A stretch of 64,000 bases of DNA from Burkholderia sp. D-99. Lineage in GTDB: Bacteria > Pseudomonadota > Gammaproteobacteria > Burkholderiales > Burkholderiaceae. The translations under genes and the position numbers were made by a program. The notes under the pieces were generated by a model, which did not search any database, had not been told where the DNA came from, and was given only the letters and a program-made list of their open reading frames with translations. Where the stretch lies: assembly GCF_011605345.1 (NCBI RefSeq), contig NZ_JAAOXM010000005.1, positions 372,001-436,000 of the forward strand, in the 5' to 3' direction. Numbering within the stretch: the first letter of the stretch is position 1; every line of letters starts with the position of its first letter. Of this stretch, positions 43,337-52,214 are shown piece after piece.

Positions 43337-43377
43337 GTACAGTTTTCCCGCCATGCGCGATTCGCGCCGAACTGTAC
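43337..43377. promoter_or_regulatory. Inverted repeat upstream of second MocR gene
   Basis: Perfect 8-bp arms GTACAGTT and AACTGTAC are separated by 25 bases, placing half-sites about three helical turns apart. They lie in a 446-base non-coding stretch (43191-43636), 260 bases before the MocR start. A third partial copy (CAACTGTTC) is near 43412. The rest of that stretch holds no gene I can support. Confidence 0.45.
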
Positions 43378-43636
43378 TCTTGTTCGCGCGGTCGATGTGT
43401 GTACTCGTCGCCAACTGTTCTGCTCTTAAGATTCCATCATCAAGGGCACAGTGCCGCAGATCCAGTCGTACCGGAACCCTGTTGGCGCATCTTCAAGAGC
43501 GAGCCAGTGCGATGGAAAAGGCAAAACCGGAGGGAAAGATCAGGAATCACGACGGCCCGGCGAGCGGGCGAAACACGTGCGTGTCGGACGCACACGGCGG
43601 GGTGGTGCGGCTGCGCAGGCCGGCGGGAGGCGCGCG

Positions 43637-45061
43637 ATGAAACTCTACGAAAAACTCGCGGACGACATCGAACGCCTGATCCGCCAGGGTGTGTACCGGC
43701 ACGGCGACCGGATTCCGTCCGTGCGGCAGGCGAGCCAGCAGCACCGGATCAGCATCACGACCGTGCTGCACGCGTATCTGCTGCTGGAAAGCCGCGGGCT
43801 GCTGGAGAGCCGCCCGCAGTCCGGCTATTTCGTGAACCTGCGGCGCGACGACCGCAATGCGCCGGTGCGCGAGCTGCGGCCGTCGAAGCCGATCGCGATC
43901 TCGTCGTCGGTCGACGTGAGCCGGCTCGTGCTGTCGACGCTGCGCTCGATCGGCACCGACGACGCGGTGCCGCTCGGCTCGCCGTATCCGGACCCGAGCC
44001 TGTTCCCGTTCGAAAAGCTGAACCGCTACGCGTATGCGGCCGGCCGCGACAAGTCGTTGTGGGGCGTGACGGACGGGCTGCCGCCCGGGCATCCGCGGCT
44101 GATCCGGCAGATCGCACGACGCTATCTGGAAAACGGGATGTCGGTGGACCCGAACGAGATCATCGTGACGGTCGGCGCGACGGAGGCGATCAACCTGTGC
44201 CTGCAGGCCGTGGCGAAGCCAGGCGACACGATCGCGGTGGAGTCGCCGACGTTCTACGCGATGCTGCACGCGATCGAGCGGATGGGGATGAAGGCGATCG
44301 AGGTGGCGACGCATCCGGAATACGGGATCGACATCGCGGCGCTGGCCGCGATCGCGAAGTCGCAGCCGATCGCCGCATGCATGGTGATGCCGAACTTCCA
44401 GAACCCGCTCGGCTTCCAGATGCCCGACGAGCGCAAGCGCGAACTGGTCGAGTTCGCGACGAAGGCCGGGATGCCGCTGATCGAGAACGGTGTGTATAAC
44501 GAACTGTATTTCGGCGATGCGCATCCGAGTTCGCTGAAATCCTATGACCGCAACGGGATCGTGCTGCATTGCTCGTCGTTCTCGAAGAGCCTGACGGCTG
44601 CGTACCGGATCGGCTGGGCGCTGCCGGGCCGTTATCGCGATCAGGTCGAGAAGCTGAAGTTCCTGAACACGCTCGCGACGCCGTCGTTGCCGCAGCTCGC
44701 GATCGCGGAGTTTCTCGAACGCGACGGTTATGAGCATCACCTGCGGCGCTTGCGCAAGGCGTATGCGCAGCAGGCGAACCTGATGCGCGCGATGGTGTCG
44801 CGGTTTTTCCCGGAAGGCACGCGCATTTCGAGCCCGGCGGGTGGTTATGTGCTGTGGGTCGAGTTGCCCGCGCAGGTCGATGCGATGAGGTTGTACCAGC
44901 TCGCGCTTGAGCAGGGGATCACGATCGGGCCGGGCTATATGTTCTCGATCACGGACAACTACCGGAACTTCATCCGGCTGAATTACAGCAGCCCGTGGTC
45001 GCCGGAGATCGAGCAGGCGGTGATTACGGTGGGGAAGCTGGCTTCGGCTTGCATGAAGTGA
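43637..45061 (+). CDS. MocR-family regulator / PLP-dependent aminotransferase-like
   Basis: A 474-residue protein: GntR-type winged HTH at residues 1-75 (KLYEKLADDIERLIRQGVY; SVRQASQQHRISITTVLHAY) and a fold I aminotransferase domain with VTVGATEAINLCLQAV, MPNFQNPLGFQMP and the PLP Lys in CSSFSKSLTAAYRIGW. ATG 43637 is directly behind GGGAGG. It is monocistronic: a strong terminator follows at 45095 and no obvious target gene is adjacent, so it may regulate itself or a distant gene. It differs from the other MocR gene in the window in having no N-terminal extension. Confidence 0.9.
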   Translation: MKLYEKLADDIERLIRQGVYRHGDRIPSVRQASQQHRISITTVLHAYLLLESRGLLESRPQSGYFVNLRRDDRNAPVRELRPSKPIAISSSVDVSRLVLSTLRSIGTDDAVPLGSPYPDPSLFPFEKLNRYAYAAGRDKSLWGVTDGLPPGHPRLIRQIARRYLENGMSVDPNEIIVTVGATEAINLCLQAVAKPGDTIAVESPTFYAMLHAIERMGMKAIEVATHPEYGIDIAALAAIAKSQPIAACMVMPNFQNPLGFQMPDERKRELVEFATKAGMPLIENGVYNELYFGDAHPSSLKSYDRNGIVLHCSSFSKSLTAAYRIGWALPGRYRDQVEKLKFLNTLATPSLPQLAIAEFLERDGYEHHLRRLRKAYAQQANLMRAMVSRFFPEGTRISSPAGGYVLWVELPAQVDAMRLYQLALEQGITIGPGYMFSITDNYRNFIRLNYSSPWSPEIEQAVITVGKLASACMK

Positions 45062-45094
45062 TGGGCGCGTGTTGTTGCATGCGGGGGAATGACG

Positions 45095-45121
45095 AAGCCG
45101 GCCTTGGGCCGGCTTTGTTTT
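45095..45121 (+). terminator. Rho-independent terminator of the second MocR gene
   Basis: A perfect 9-bp stem AAGCCGGCC / GGCCGGCTT with a TTG loop is followed by TGTTTTTGG, 34 bases after the stop codon. Confidence 0.85.
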
Positions 45122-45274
45122 TGGTTTGGCGGCGGGGCGGGGAGTGCGATGCGATTTGGCGGCGTTCGGCCAGGATCGGTCGGTGAATCGAGGGGAAAGC
45201 GGCCGCTCAACGTTTGGTTAAGGTGTGGGCTTTAGCCCGTCCCCGTGAGCAAAGCGAACGATCTGAACCAGTTG

Positions 45275-45736
45275 TTATTTGTTTTCACGATTCCAGTCAG
45301 CCTCCTTGTGTCGTGATATTAGCTCCTCTTCAATGTAGTTGCGAAGAGATTCCGGTTCGATTGTGACCCAGGAAATTTTCACCAGTCCACCTGACTGAAC
45401 ATGTGTAACGATGTTTTCGAGTTTTGCTCCGGTTCTCTCGTTCTTTTTTATTAAATGGTTGCGGACTCTTTGGCGCGCAAGCTTTCTCGTTGTTTTTCCG
45501 ATGTATCTGAGGGTGAAGACATTGGAATCTCTAGGTGCAGTGAATATCGCGTAAACGTTGGCGCATCCTGCAACGAGATCAAGAGTAGACTCATTTTCCG
45601 CGTCGAGTTGCTGGGCATTCCAAGGTGAGATGCTTTGCTGCGGATACTTGAAGGAGATTCGCCTCTCCTCTTGTAGAAGAGCGGCTTCCACTTTTTCCAG
45701 ATACTCTTCAAGGCTTTTAAGTTGCTCGTACTTCAT
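45275..45736 (-). CDS. GIY-YIG nuclease-domain protein
   Basis: A 153-residue protein with a helical N terminus (residues 1-45) and a GIY-YIG-like module: VYAI at 61-64 in place of GIY, YIGKT at 78-82, Arg90 and His94 (RVRNH), a Glu in YIEEELI near 137 and Asn in DWN near the end. These are the family's catalytic positions, so DNA cleavage is plausible. Lower GC than the flanks and isolation between a terminator and a decayed ATPase gene suggest recent transfer. AGGA lies 10 bases before the ATG. Confidence 0.72.
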   Translation of the reverse strand: MKYEQLKSLEEYLEKVEAALLQEERRISFKYPQQSISPWNAQQLDAENESTLDLVAGCANVYAIFTAPRDSNVFTLRYIGKTTRKLARQRVRNHLIKKNERTGAKLENIVTHVQSGGLVKISWVTIEPESLRNYIEEELISRHKEADWNRENK

Positions 45737-45894
45737 GTTTTGCGAGTCCTGTCATGCATAACACTTTAATTCTGGTTCGACCCATTATGGCGATTACCTG
45801 GAATGAACTTTTGTAAATCACGTTCACGCAGAGTGCTTCTGACCCTGGCCCAAGAAGTAGTCCGCATCAAAAGTAGAGAAACTCGGCATTGAGG

Positions 45895-46085
45895 CTCGCC
45901 CCTCAGACCAATCCCACGCGACTTGTTCTGGTTGTCGCCGTCAAGGAGTTACAGCAGGTCAATGCATTGGTTCGAGGTGGTCGCCTCCCGATTTCGTCGA
46001 CCGGCCTGACCATTATCTACGACGAAAATGGAGCCGGAAAATCCGGCTATTCCAGAATATTCAAACATGCGTGCCGCGAACGGGG
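45895..46085 (+). pseudogene. Remnant of an AAA_13-like ATPase gene
   Basis: A frame encodes LTIIYDENGAGKSGYSRIFK and HACRERGR, the Walker A and following helix typical of AAA_13/PrrC-like ATPases (usual form LTVLYGENGAGKSGYARVL). Preceding residues (VAVKELQQVNALVRGGRLP) also fit. No start fits, Gly of the loop is Asp, and homology ends near 46085. The rest of the 583-base stretch 45737-46319 shows no gene. Confidence 0.65.
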
Positions 46086-46319
46086 CCGCAGAGCGCCTGT
46101 CTTCCTGTCAGCCTGCGCACTGAAACGCGTTGCCAAGCAAACGCGACGGCACATTGCTCGGAAGGTGCTGCCTGCATGTGCCGGATGGCGGCGAGAACGC
46201 GAGCGCTGTACTTCACGCGAGCGCCTCGCCTGCATCCATGTCCGTTGACTGAACGACTGATGAATCTTTCGAAAGTCAGAAGGCCGGTAGTCCAGCAACG
46301 ACATGCCTGACACCCTCAA

Positions 46320-47831
46320 TCATCCAATCTCACCGGATGTAACCCCCGCGCGTGCCGTACGACGTGCCCGGCGTCGCCGGAACACGATTGCGAAGACCCC
46401 CAGCAGCACGACAACCACCGGTGCTGCGAGCATCAACGGCCGGGCCCGCACGAGCAGCGGAACCGGGCCGCCGCTGCGCGCGACGGCCACGTCGTCGGGC
46501 GTCACGGTCACGTCGGCATTGCCGTACTGCGCGAGCACGTAGTTCGCGATCGCGGCGATCTGATCGTCCTTCAGCGGCTGGACGTAGGAATCCTCTCCAA
46601 AAGACGGCATCAGAACGTGCTCGCCGCCCGCGTCGCGATCGACACCGTACAGGATCGCCGCAATCAGGTTCGACGGATTGCGCGAGCCCGTGGCGGTATT
46701 GTTCGACAGCGACGGATAGGCCTGACTCGGGCTGCCCTTGCCGTTGGCCTGGTGACAGCTCGCGCAGTAACCGCTGAACAGCGCCTCACCCGTGGTCAGC
46801 GTACCGTTCGCATTCAACGCGGTCGTGCCGCGCAACGTCGGTTCACTGCTGACCGCGCGGCCGTGCGCAAATGCCGGTGCAGACTCGTGCTCGTCGCGAA
46901 TCGGCTTCGTGCTGCGCAGATACGTGACGATCGATTGCAGGTCTGCGTCCGACAGATACTGCAGGCTGTTCTGCACGGCCTCCGCCATCGGGCCGGCCGC
47001 CTGGTTCTTGCCGGGTGCGCGGCCGGTCTTCAGGTACGACACCAGCTCGTCGTCGGTCCATGCGCCGATGCCGCTTACCGGGTCCGACGTGATGTTCGGC
47101 GCATACCACGCGCCGAGCTGCGCACCGCCCAGATTACGGCCGAAGTCTTCGGCCATCAGCGCGTTGCGCGGCGTATGGCACGCACTGCAGTGCGCTAGCA
47201 CATTGGTCAGGTACGCGCCGCGATTCCACTGCACGTCGTGCGCGGGATCGGCTTCGAAACGCTTGTTCGTCAGGAACAGCATGTTCCAGCCCGTCATCGC
47301 GATGCGCATGCCGAACGGGAACGGCAGGTTCGTCGCGGGCGCGGGTTCGTCGACCGGCTTCACGGCGTGCATGAAGTAGCTGTAAAGCGCGTGCACGTCG
47401 TTGTCGCTGAGGCCGCTGTACGACGTATACGGCATTGCCGGATACAGGCGTGCGCCGTCCGCGCGTACGCCTTCACGCAGCGCGCGTGCGAACTGCGCCT
47501 CGGTATAGTTGCCGATGCCGGCCGTTTTCGACGGCGTGATGTTGCTCGAATAGATTTGCCCCATCGGTGACGCGATGCCGTACCCGCCCGCGAACGGCTT
47601 GCCGCCGTCGAGCGCCGTATGGCAGGCCATGCAGTCCGCTGCGATCGCGAGTTGATGGCCTTTTTCGATCAGCGCGGCGTCGGCCGACGTCGGCGTCGGC
47701 GCCGCACCGGTCGCTGCGTCCTGCGCGAACGCGGGCGTGCCGCCGACGCTGCCGAGCACCGCGAGTGCGACGGCCGCGCGGTAGCCGGCGCCGCGCAGCG
47801 TGCGAAGTGGTCGTTGGATCGTCTGTGTCAT
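46320..47831 (-). CDS. Triheme cytochrome c subunit of membrane-bound dehydrogenase
   Basis: Electron acceptor subunit passing electrons from the flavoprotein to ubiquinone or the terminal oxidase. The 503-residue protein has a signal peptide (ending AFAQDA near residue 38) and three heme motifs CMACH, CSACH and CASCH, near residues 67, 215 and 361. A C-terminal membrane helix (LMLAAPVVVVLLGVFAIVF) with a basic tail anchors it. Last gene of a three-gene operon; its start is 4 bases after the flavoprotein stop. Sequence resembles the gluconate/sorbitol/alcohol dehydrogenase cytochrome subunits. Confidence 0.92.
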   Translation of the reverse strand: MTQTIQRPLRTLRGAGYRAAVALAVLGSVGGTPAFAQDAATGAAPTPTSADAALIEKGHQLAIAADCMACHTALDGGKPFAGGYGIASPMGQIYSSNITPSKTAGIGNYTEAQFARALREGVRADGARLYPAMPYTSYSGLSDNDVHALYSYFMHAVKPVDEPAPATNLPFPFGMRIAMTGWNMLFLTNKRFEADPAHDVQWNRGAYLTNVLAHCSACHTPRNALMAEDFGRNLGGAQLGAWYAPNITSDPVSGIGAWTDDELVSYLKTGRAPGKNQAAGPMAEAVQNSLQYLSDADLQSIVTYLRSTKPIRDEHESAPAFAHGRAVSSEPTLRGTTALNANGTLTTGEALFSGYCASCHQANGKGSPSQAYPSLSNNTATGSRNPSNLIAAILYGVDRDAGGEHVLMPSFGEDSYVQPLKDDQIAAIANYVLAQYGNADVTVTPDDVAVARSGGPVPLLVRARPLMLAAPVVVVLLGVFAIVFRRRRARRTARAGVTSGEIG

Positions 47832-47835
47832 CGAA

Positions 47836-49488
47836 TCAACCCTTCGCGAGGCTCGCGGAAATCGAATCCGCGGCCTTCAGGCCGAGGGCTGCCATCGACA
47901 GCGTCGTATTGACGACGGACGCCGACGGCATCGCGCCGCCGCCCGGCAACCACAGGTTCGCATGATCGTGCGCGCGGCAGTCGCCGTCGACGACCGAGTT
48001 CTTCGGATCGGAGCCCATGATGGTGCCGCCCATGATGTGATTGTTCGCGTTCAGCGACGTCGTGATGTTGAACTCGACCGCATCGAACAGGCTACCGATA
48101 TGCGTGAGCTGCTTGCAGGCCGCGTCGTAGCCGCGCCGCACATAGTCGCCGACGTCGTAGTGGATGTCGGGGCACGCGAGGCCGAGCGGATCGAAGCGTG
48201 TCTTGCTGAGCGTCAGGCGGTTGTTCGGATCCGGCAGCGGTTCGAGGCTGATCGACAGGTCGACGCCGTAGATCGCGCGGCGCCGGATTTCCTCGTCGAG
48301 CGCCTTGCCGACCAGGCCGAGCTTCAGCGCCTGCTGCGTGGCCGGCCCGACGCGCGAGATGTTGTTCAGGATCATCTTGTTCGCCGAATACTGCCCGCGG
48401 AAATCGCCGTCGCGCGGGCCGACGATACAGCTGCTCTGCGCGGGGCCACGGCCGAGCCACATCGGCTCGTTCGCGAGGAACGTGCAGTGGAAGCCCGAGT
48501 GATCCATCATGTTGCGCCCGACCTGGTCCGAGCCGTTCGCGATGCCGTGCGGATTGCGCTCGTTCGCGGCCAGCAGCAACAGGCGCGGCGTCTCGATGCC
48601 GTTGCACGCGAGCACGAACATCTTGCCGCTCGCCTTGTGCGATTTGTGCGACGTGTCGTACCAGTGCACGGCCGTCACGCGATTGTTCGCATCGGTGTCG
48701 ATCTTGTAGACGACCGATTCGGCGAGCACTTTCGCACCCTTGCGCTCCGCGCGCTCGATGTGGTGGATGCCGTTGTACATCGCGCCGATCGGGCAGATCG
48801 GCTGGCAATTGTTGTTGCCGCAGCAGACCGGGCGGCCTTGCCACGGCCGCGTGCTGCGCGCCTGCGGAATCGGGATCGACCGGTAGCCATGCGCGTTGAC
48901 GATTTCGGCGAAGCGCCGGTCGCCATGGCCCCACGGCACCATGTCCATCGGATAGGGGCGGCTGCGCTGCGACGGCGACTGCATGGCCGGATCGCTTGGC
49001 CCGGCGACGCCCATTTCCTCTTCCGCGCGGCAATAGTACGGCTCGAGGTCGTCATAGGAGATCGGCCAGTCGCGGCCGATGCCATAAGCCGACTTCATCC
49101 GGAAATCGACCGGCAGGTGCCGCCAGCTCGACGCGGCCCAGTGCCACGTCGTGCCACCGACCGTACGCAGATAGCCCTGCTGGAAACTCTGGCCATCCCT
49201 TCCGCTCAGGCCGACGTAGTTGTTCTTCGGAAAATAGAGCGGGGCAGGCGCATTCGCCGCCTGCGGGTAGAGCCCCTGGAAGTCGGAGCCCACGCGATTG
49301 TCGAAGGGCATGTTGCGCCAGTTCTCGACCGCCTGCCCACGCTCGATGCGCAGGCCCGATTCGATGATCAGCACCGAATGACCCTGGCTGACCAACTGGT
49401 CGGCGATCAGGCCGCCAACCACGCCGGAGCCCACGATCACGACGTCGGCCGATACGTCGCCGTTCGATTCAAATACAGGAGTTCTCAT
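47836..49488 (-). CDS. GMC-family FAD dehydrogenase subunit
   Basis: Catalytic flavoprotein (550 residues) of a periplasm-facing polyol, aldonate or sugar dehydrogenase. FAD fold VVIVGSGVVGGLIADQLVSQ near residue 16; GLSGRDGQSFQQGYLRTVGG and TTWHWA typical of gluconate 2-dehydrogenase alpha subunits; a CCGNNNCQPICPIGA Cys-rich segment near 222 that in related enzymes binds an Fe-S cluster; catalytic NANNHIMGGTIMG and VNTTLSMAALG at the C terminus. It has no signal peptide and is likely exported with the Tat-signal subunit encoded just upstream. Substrate not determined. Confidence 0.9.
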   Translation of the reverse strand: MRTPVFESNGDVSADVVIVGSGVVGGLIADQLVSQGHSVLIIESGLRIERGQAVENWRNMPFDNRVGSDFQGLYPQAANAPAPLYFPKNNYVGLSGRDGQSFQQGYLRTVGGTTWHWAASSWRHLPVDFRMKSAYGIGRDWPISYDDLEPYYCRAEEEMGVAGPSDPAMQSPSQRSRPYPMDMVPWGHGDRRFAEIVNAHGYRSIPIPQARSTRPWQGRPVCCGNNNCQPICPIGAMYNGIHHIERAERKGAKVLAESVVYKIDTDANNRVTAVHWYDTSHKSHKASGKMFVLACNGIETPRLLLLAANERNPHGIANGSDQVGRNMMDHSGFHCTFLANEPMWLGRGPAQSSCIVGPRDGDFRGQYSANKMILNNISRVGPATQQALKLGLVGKALDEEIRRRAIYGVDLSISLEPLPDPNNRLTLSKTRFDPLGLACPDIHYDVGDYVRRGYDAACKQLTHIGSLFDAVEFNITTSLNANNHIMGGTIMGSDPKNSVVDGDCRAHDHANLWLPGGGAMPSASVVNTTLSMAALGLKAADSISASLAKG

Positions 49489-49493
49489 GAGGT

Positions 49494-50120
49494 TCAGGCG
49501 TGCGTTTGCGGGTGCGGGGTAGTTGCTGACGCAACCGTTTTGCGGGGCGGCGCGACGTCGGCCGGTGGCGGCTCGGCGGTCCACCATAGCGGGCCGTTCG
49601 AACAATAGGTCGGTGCGCTCATTCCGTCGTGGACGGTGTCGTACATCAGCGCATCGGCATAGGCAACCATCACGGCCTTCTGGCCATGACCGACGGTGCC
49701 CGTGTACCACGCGGCGACGATCGCGAGCGCCGTGTCGTGCAGGCCCGCGCCGTCGGCATCGGCCAGCAGTTGCGCGGGTGTCTGGCCGGTGCGGACGCGT
49801 TGCGCCAGCGCAGCCGCACGCGCGGCAAAGCCGGGGTCCGTGCGTCGGAATGCGTCGACGAGGCGCGCAGCCGTCGTCGGGTCGAGATTCGCATGGCCTG
49901 TCAGCGCTTTCGACAGCGCGAGAAAGGTCCGGGTGTCGAGGGACGGCTGCTGCGCGAGTGCGTATCCGGGCGCGGCGGTGAGCAGCCCGACTTGCGTCAG
50001 CGCTGCGGCCATCACTTTCAGCGCCGCTCTACGGGTCATGCCGGCGCGCGCGAGGATGCGCGATTCATGTTTGTGTGGGGCCATGTCGTTTTCGTCTTTT
50101 CCGCGAGACGTTGCTCGCAT
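49494..50120 (-). CDS. Small (gamma) subunit of membrane-bound dehydrogenase, Tat signal
   Basis: Export/assembly subunit like the sorbitol or gluconate dehydrogenase small subunit. A twin-arginine-type leader MTRRAALKVMAAALTQVGLL lies at residues 28-47 of the longest frame; the mature part contains LALSKALTGHANLDP and AWYTGTVGH with the conserved WY. Starts at 50120 (GGAAG upstream), 50084 or 50039 are all possible; the longest is shown (208 residues). It is first in the operon, 5 bases before the flavoprotein ATG, and probably carries that subunit through the Tat pore. Confidence 0.82.
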   Translation of the reverse strand: MRATSRGKDENDMAPHKHESRILARAGMTRRAALKVMAAALTQVGLLTAAPGYALAQQPSLDTRTFLALSKALTGHANLDPTTAARLVDAFRRTDPGFAARAAALAQRVRTGQTPAQLLADADGAGLHDTALAIVAAWYTGTVGHGQKAVMVAYADALMYDTVHDGMSAPTYCSNGPLWWTAEPPPADVAPPRKTVASATTPHPQTHA

Positions 50121-50314
50121 GTTTTCTTTCTTCCGAATGTTCCGCGTCGGGAGCCGCTCCGGGCCGAAACGACCCGAATGCGTCCCCCCCGCGGCGCTGC
50201 GTTACCCGTCCGAGCGCATCGGCAAACGACCATTGCCGGCTGAACAAAGTATTGCACACGCCGCATGCAGAGGTTTTTATCTGTTCAGGCGAGACAGCGT
50301 TCGGGCACGAGATT

Positions 50315-50330
50315 ATGGAACCGGTTCCAT
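50315..50330. promoter_or_regulatory. Palindromic operator upstream of dehydrogenase operon
   Basis: ATGGAACCGGTTCCAT is a perfect 16-bp palindrome, 195 bases before the operon start. It resembles the ATGTTACCGGTAACAT operator of the LacI-family gluconate repressor GntR in outline (ATG...CCGG...CAT). No LacI gene is adjacent. The surrounding intergenic stretch (50121-50567) holds no gene. Confidence 0.5.
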
Positions 50331-50567
50331 TCGAGCGTCCAGTGTCGCGCTCAAATTTCATTGCAACGGGGGAGTGTATCGATATCGCACGATTCGCGTA
50401 TTTTCAACGCGGCATCGGCGTACTGCGACCGGCTTAAAACAAACGTGAAAGAAAAGTGTAATTAAAACGTCAGAATTAGACTGTTGTATTGCCGAAATGG
50501 GCGGTTCAGCGGCAGCGCGAGCGTCGGCAACGATACGGTTTCGCGACACGCGCGATGGACGCGCGCC

Positions 50568-51080
50568 TTACTTGATTGCCGCCGCGCCGGCGGCCGCGAT
50601 GACACTATCCTGCACACCCGCGCCACCGCTGGCCCCGATCGCGCCGATCAGGTGCCCGTCGATCACGATCGGGATGCCGCCTTCGCCCGCGAGGATTCCC
50701 GGGATGCTGAGGTTACCTGTCGCACCGTTGTTGATGGCGCTTTGCATATCCCGGGTCTGTCTGCGGAATCGGGCCGATGCGCGCGCCTTGGCTTCCGCGA
50801 TTTCAACCGAGGCGAGTTGCGTCCCGTCCATTTTGTCGCACGAGACCAGGTTCCCGCCGCTGTCGACAACGGCAATCGCGTATTTCCAGTTTCGGCGTCG
50901 TGCCTCCGTTTCGGCCGCGGCCATGGCGGTACGCGCCTGCGTCAGCGTAATGGGCGGGCCGTAGGGGATGTCATACGGCAGTTGTTCGGGAATGGGGGCG
51001 GACGCGGCGGATTGTGCTGATGCATGAGCCGCGAAAATTGCGCTGGCCGCGATGAGGATCCGGAATTTATTCGAAAACAT
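50568..51080 (-). CDS. Secreted GlcG/HbpS-like heme-binding family protein
   Basis: A 170-residue exported protein: signal peptide (FRILIAASAIFAAHASAQS) then a GlcG/HbpS/PduO-C domain (LTQARTAMAAAETEARRRNW, IAVVDSGGNLV, KARASARFRRQT, GIPIVIDGHLIGAIGASGG). Members bind heme or corrinoid or have unknown roles. ATG 51080 lacks a ribosome site; a TTG at 51095 behind AGGGGCAC is an alternative start. It is transcribed alone. Confidence 0.8.
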   Translation of the reverse strand: MFSNKFRILIAASAIFAAHASAQSAASAPIPEQLPYDIPYGPPITLTQARTAMAAAETEARRRNWKYAIAVVDSGGNLVSCDKMDGTQLASVEIAEAKARASARFRRQTRDMQSAINNGATGNLSIPGILAGEGGIPIVIDGHLIGAIGASGGAGVQDSVIAAAGAAAIK

Positions 51081-51600
51081 AGATTGATGATACAAGTGCC
51101 CCTGATTATTTCAGGCGCCGGTCAATGAGAATGAATACGATGCGATCCCGCAACGATGAGTTTCCTGGCTCGATTGCCGGGACATGTCGCGATCACGGGG
51201 AAAATATATTGCATCCTGGGCCAACGTGCAGTGAAGCGGGGCAACTGCGAACACCACAGGCACCGGCGAACTGTTCGCGGACTGCCGGCACGAAGCGTCG
51301 ATGGAGCGGGACGGCGCGTGTCGCTATTGCGCGCCGTTCGAGTCGGAGATTTGCGCGTGCATGGCCGACGTGTATCGCCACGAGGTTTCTGGATGTCGTA
51401 CGGCCAGCCGGGGGATCATCGTGCTTGATCGTATTGAACCTGTTGTTCATCACGCACGATCTGGCTGTGACGCGCGCGACGGCGCACCGCGTGAATCAGT
51501 AACGCGTTATGGGTGGCGCGGGAACCGCCGATTCTGAAGTTCATGCCTTCGCCCAGGGGCGGACGGCGGCGTACGGTCGATGATCGAGCCGCTTTGAACG

Positions 51601-51995
51601 GCATCTTTAGTGGACGCACGAGGCATCCTGCTGACTGTCACGGTCGCTGGTGCCAATCGGCACGAATCGATGACGTTCGAGCCCGCACCTGATGCCATTC
51701 CGGCGGTACCTGGCCTGAACGGCCAGCCGCACAAACGTCCGAGCAAGTTGCTCGCGGGCTGTGTTTGCACGTTGCCGACGTTATCTGAGACGGCGTGGCG
51801 TCAAGGCCCGTATCACCCGTCGCGGCGTGGAAAGCAGCGAGCAGTCAGGACGGCATTGCTGGGCCGTCGAGCGAACGCATGCCTGGTTCGCAGGGTTCGG
51901 CAAGCTCCGTATTTGCGTCGAGTGTTGCCGCGATATTCGCCTCGCTTTGCTCTTCCTGGCTGCGGCCGAATCTGCTCGCGATTCGTGGAAGACTC
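51601..51995 (+). pseudogene. Decayed IS5-family transposase
   Basis: Frame 1 reads VDARGILLTVTVAGANRHES and PHKRPSKLLAGC; after a frameshift near 51760, CRRYLRRRGVKARITRRGVE, HCWAVERTHAWFAGFGKLRI and DIRLALLFLAAAESARD follow. This is the C-terminal half of an IS5-group transposase with the Asp and Glu (VERTHAW) of the DDE triad region. The N-terminal half and element ends were not found; the 500 bases to its left (51096-51600) hold no intact gene. Confidence 0.75.
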
Positions 51996-52214
51996 GTGTC
52001 GGCGGCTTTTATCGCGTGTCGGCTATTGATGCTGCCCCGGGTCTCATGGTGAATGTCGGGAGTCGATCCGCAAATGGTCACTGACAACGATTAATGTCGA
52101 AGATCGCCAGCGAGGCGCGACACGCCGCCAGAGCGGCGACGGTTCTCATCGAAACGTCGCGTCAGCGCGAAGCTGCGCCGTCGCCGAGCGACGATCCTCG
52201 ACAGCCGACGGAGT

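Noticed and set aside
47800..49608. 602-codon plus-strand frame opposite the GMC dehydrogenase gene
   Set aside because: Antisense shadow with Arg/Asp/Ala-rich composition and no motif.
51416..51502. Possible fragment of a peptide ABC transporter ATPase (LLFITHDLAVTRATAHRV)
   Set aside because: The similarity is confined to about 18 residues, with no Walker motifs around it; too short to annotate as a pseudogene.
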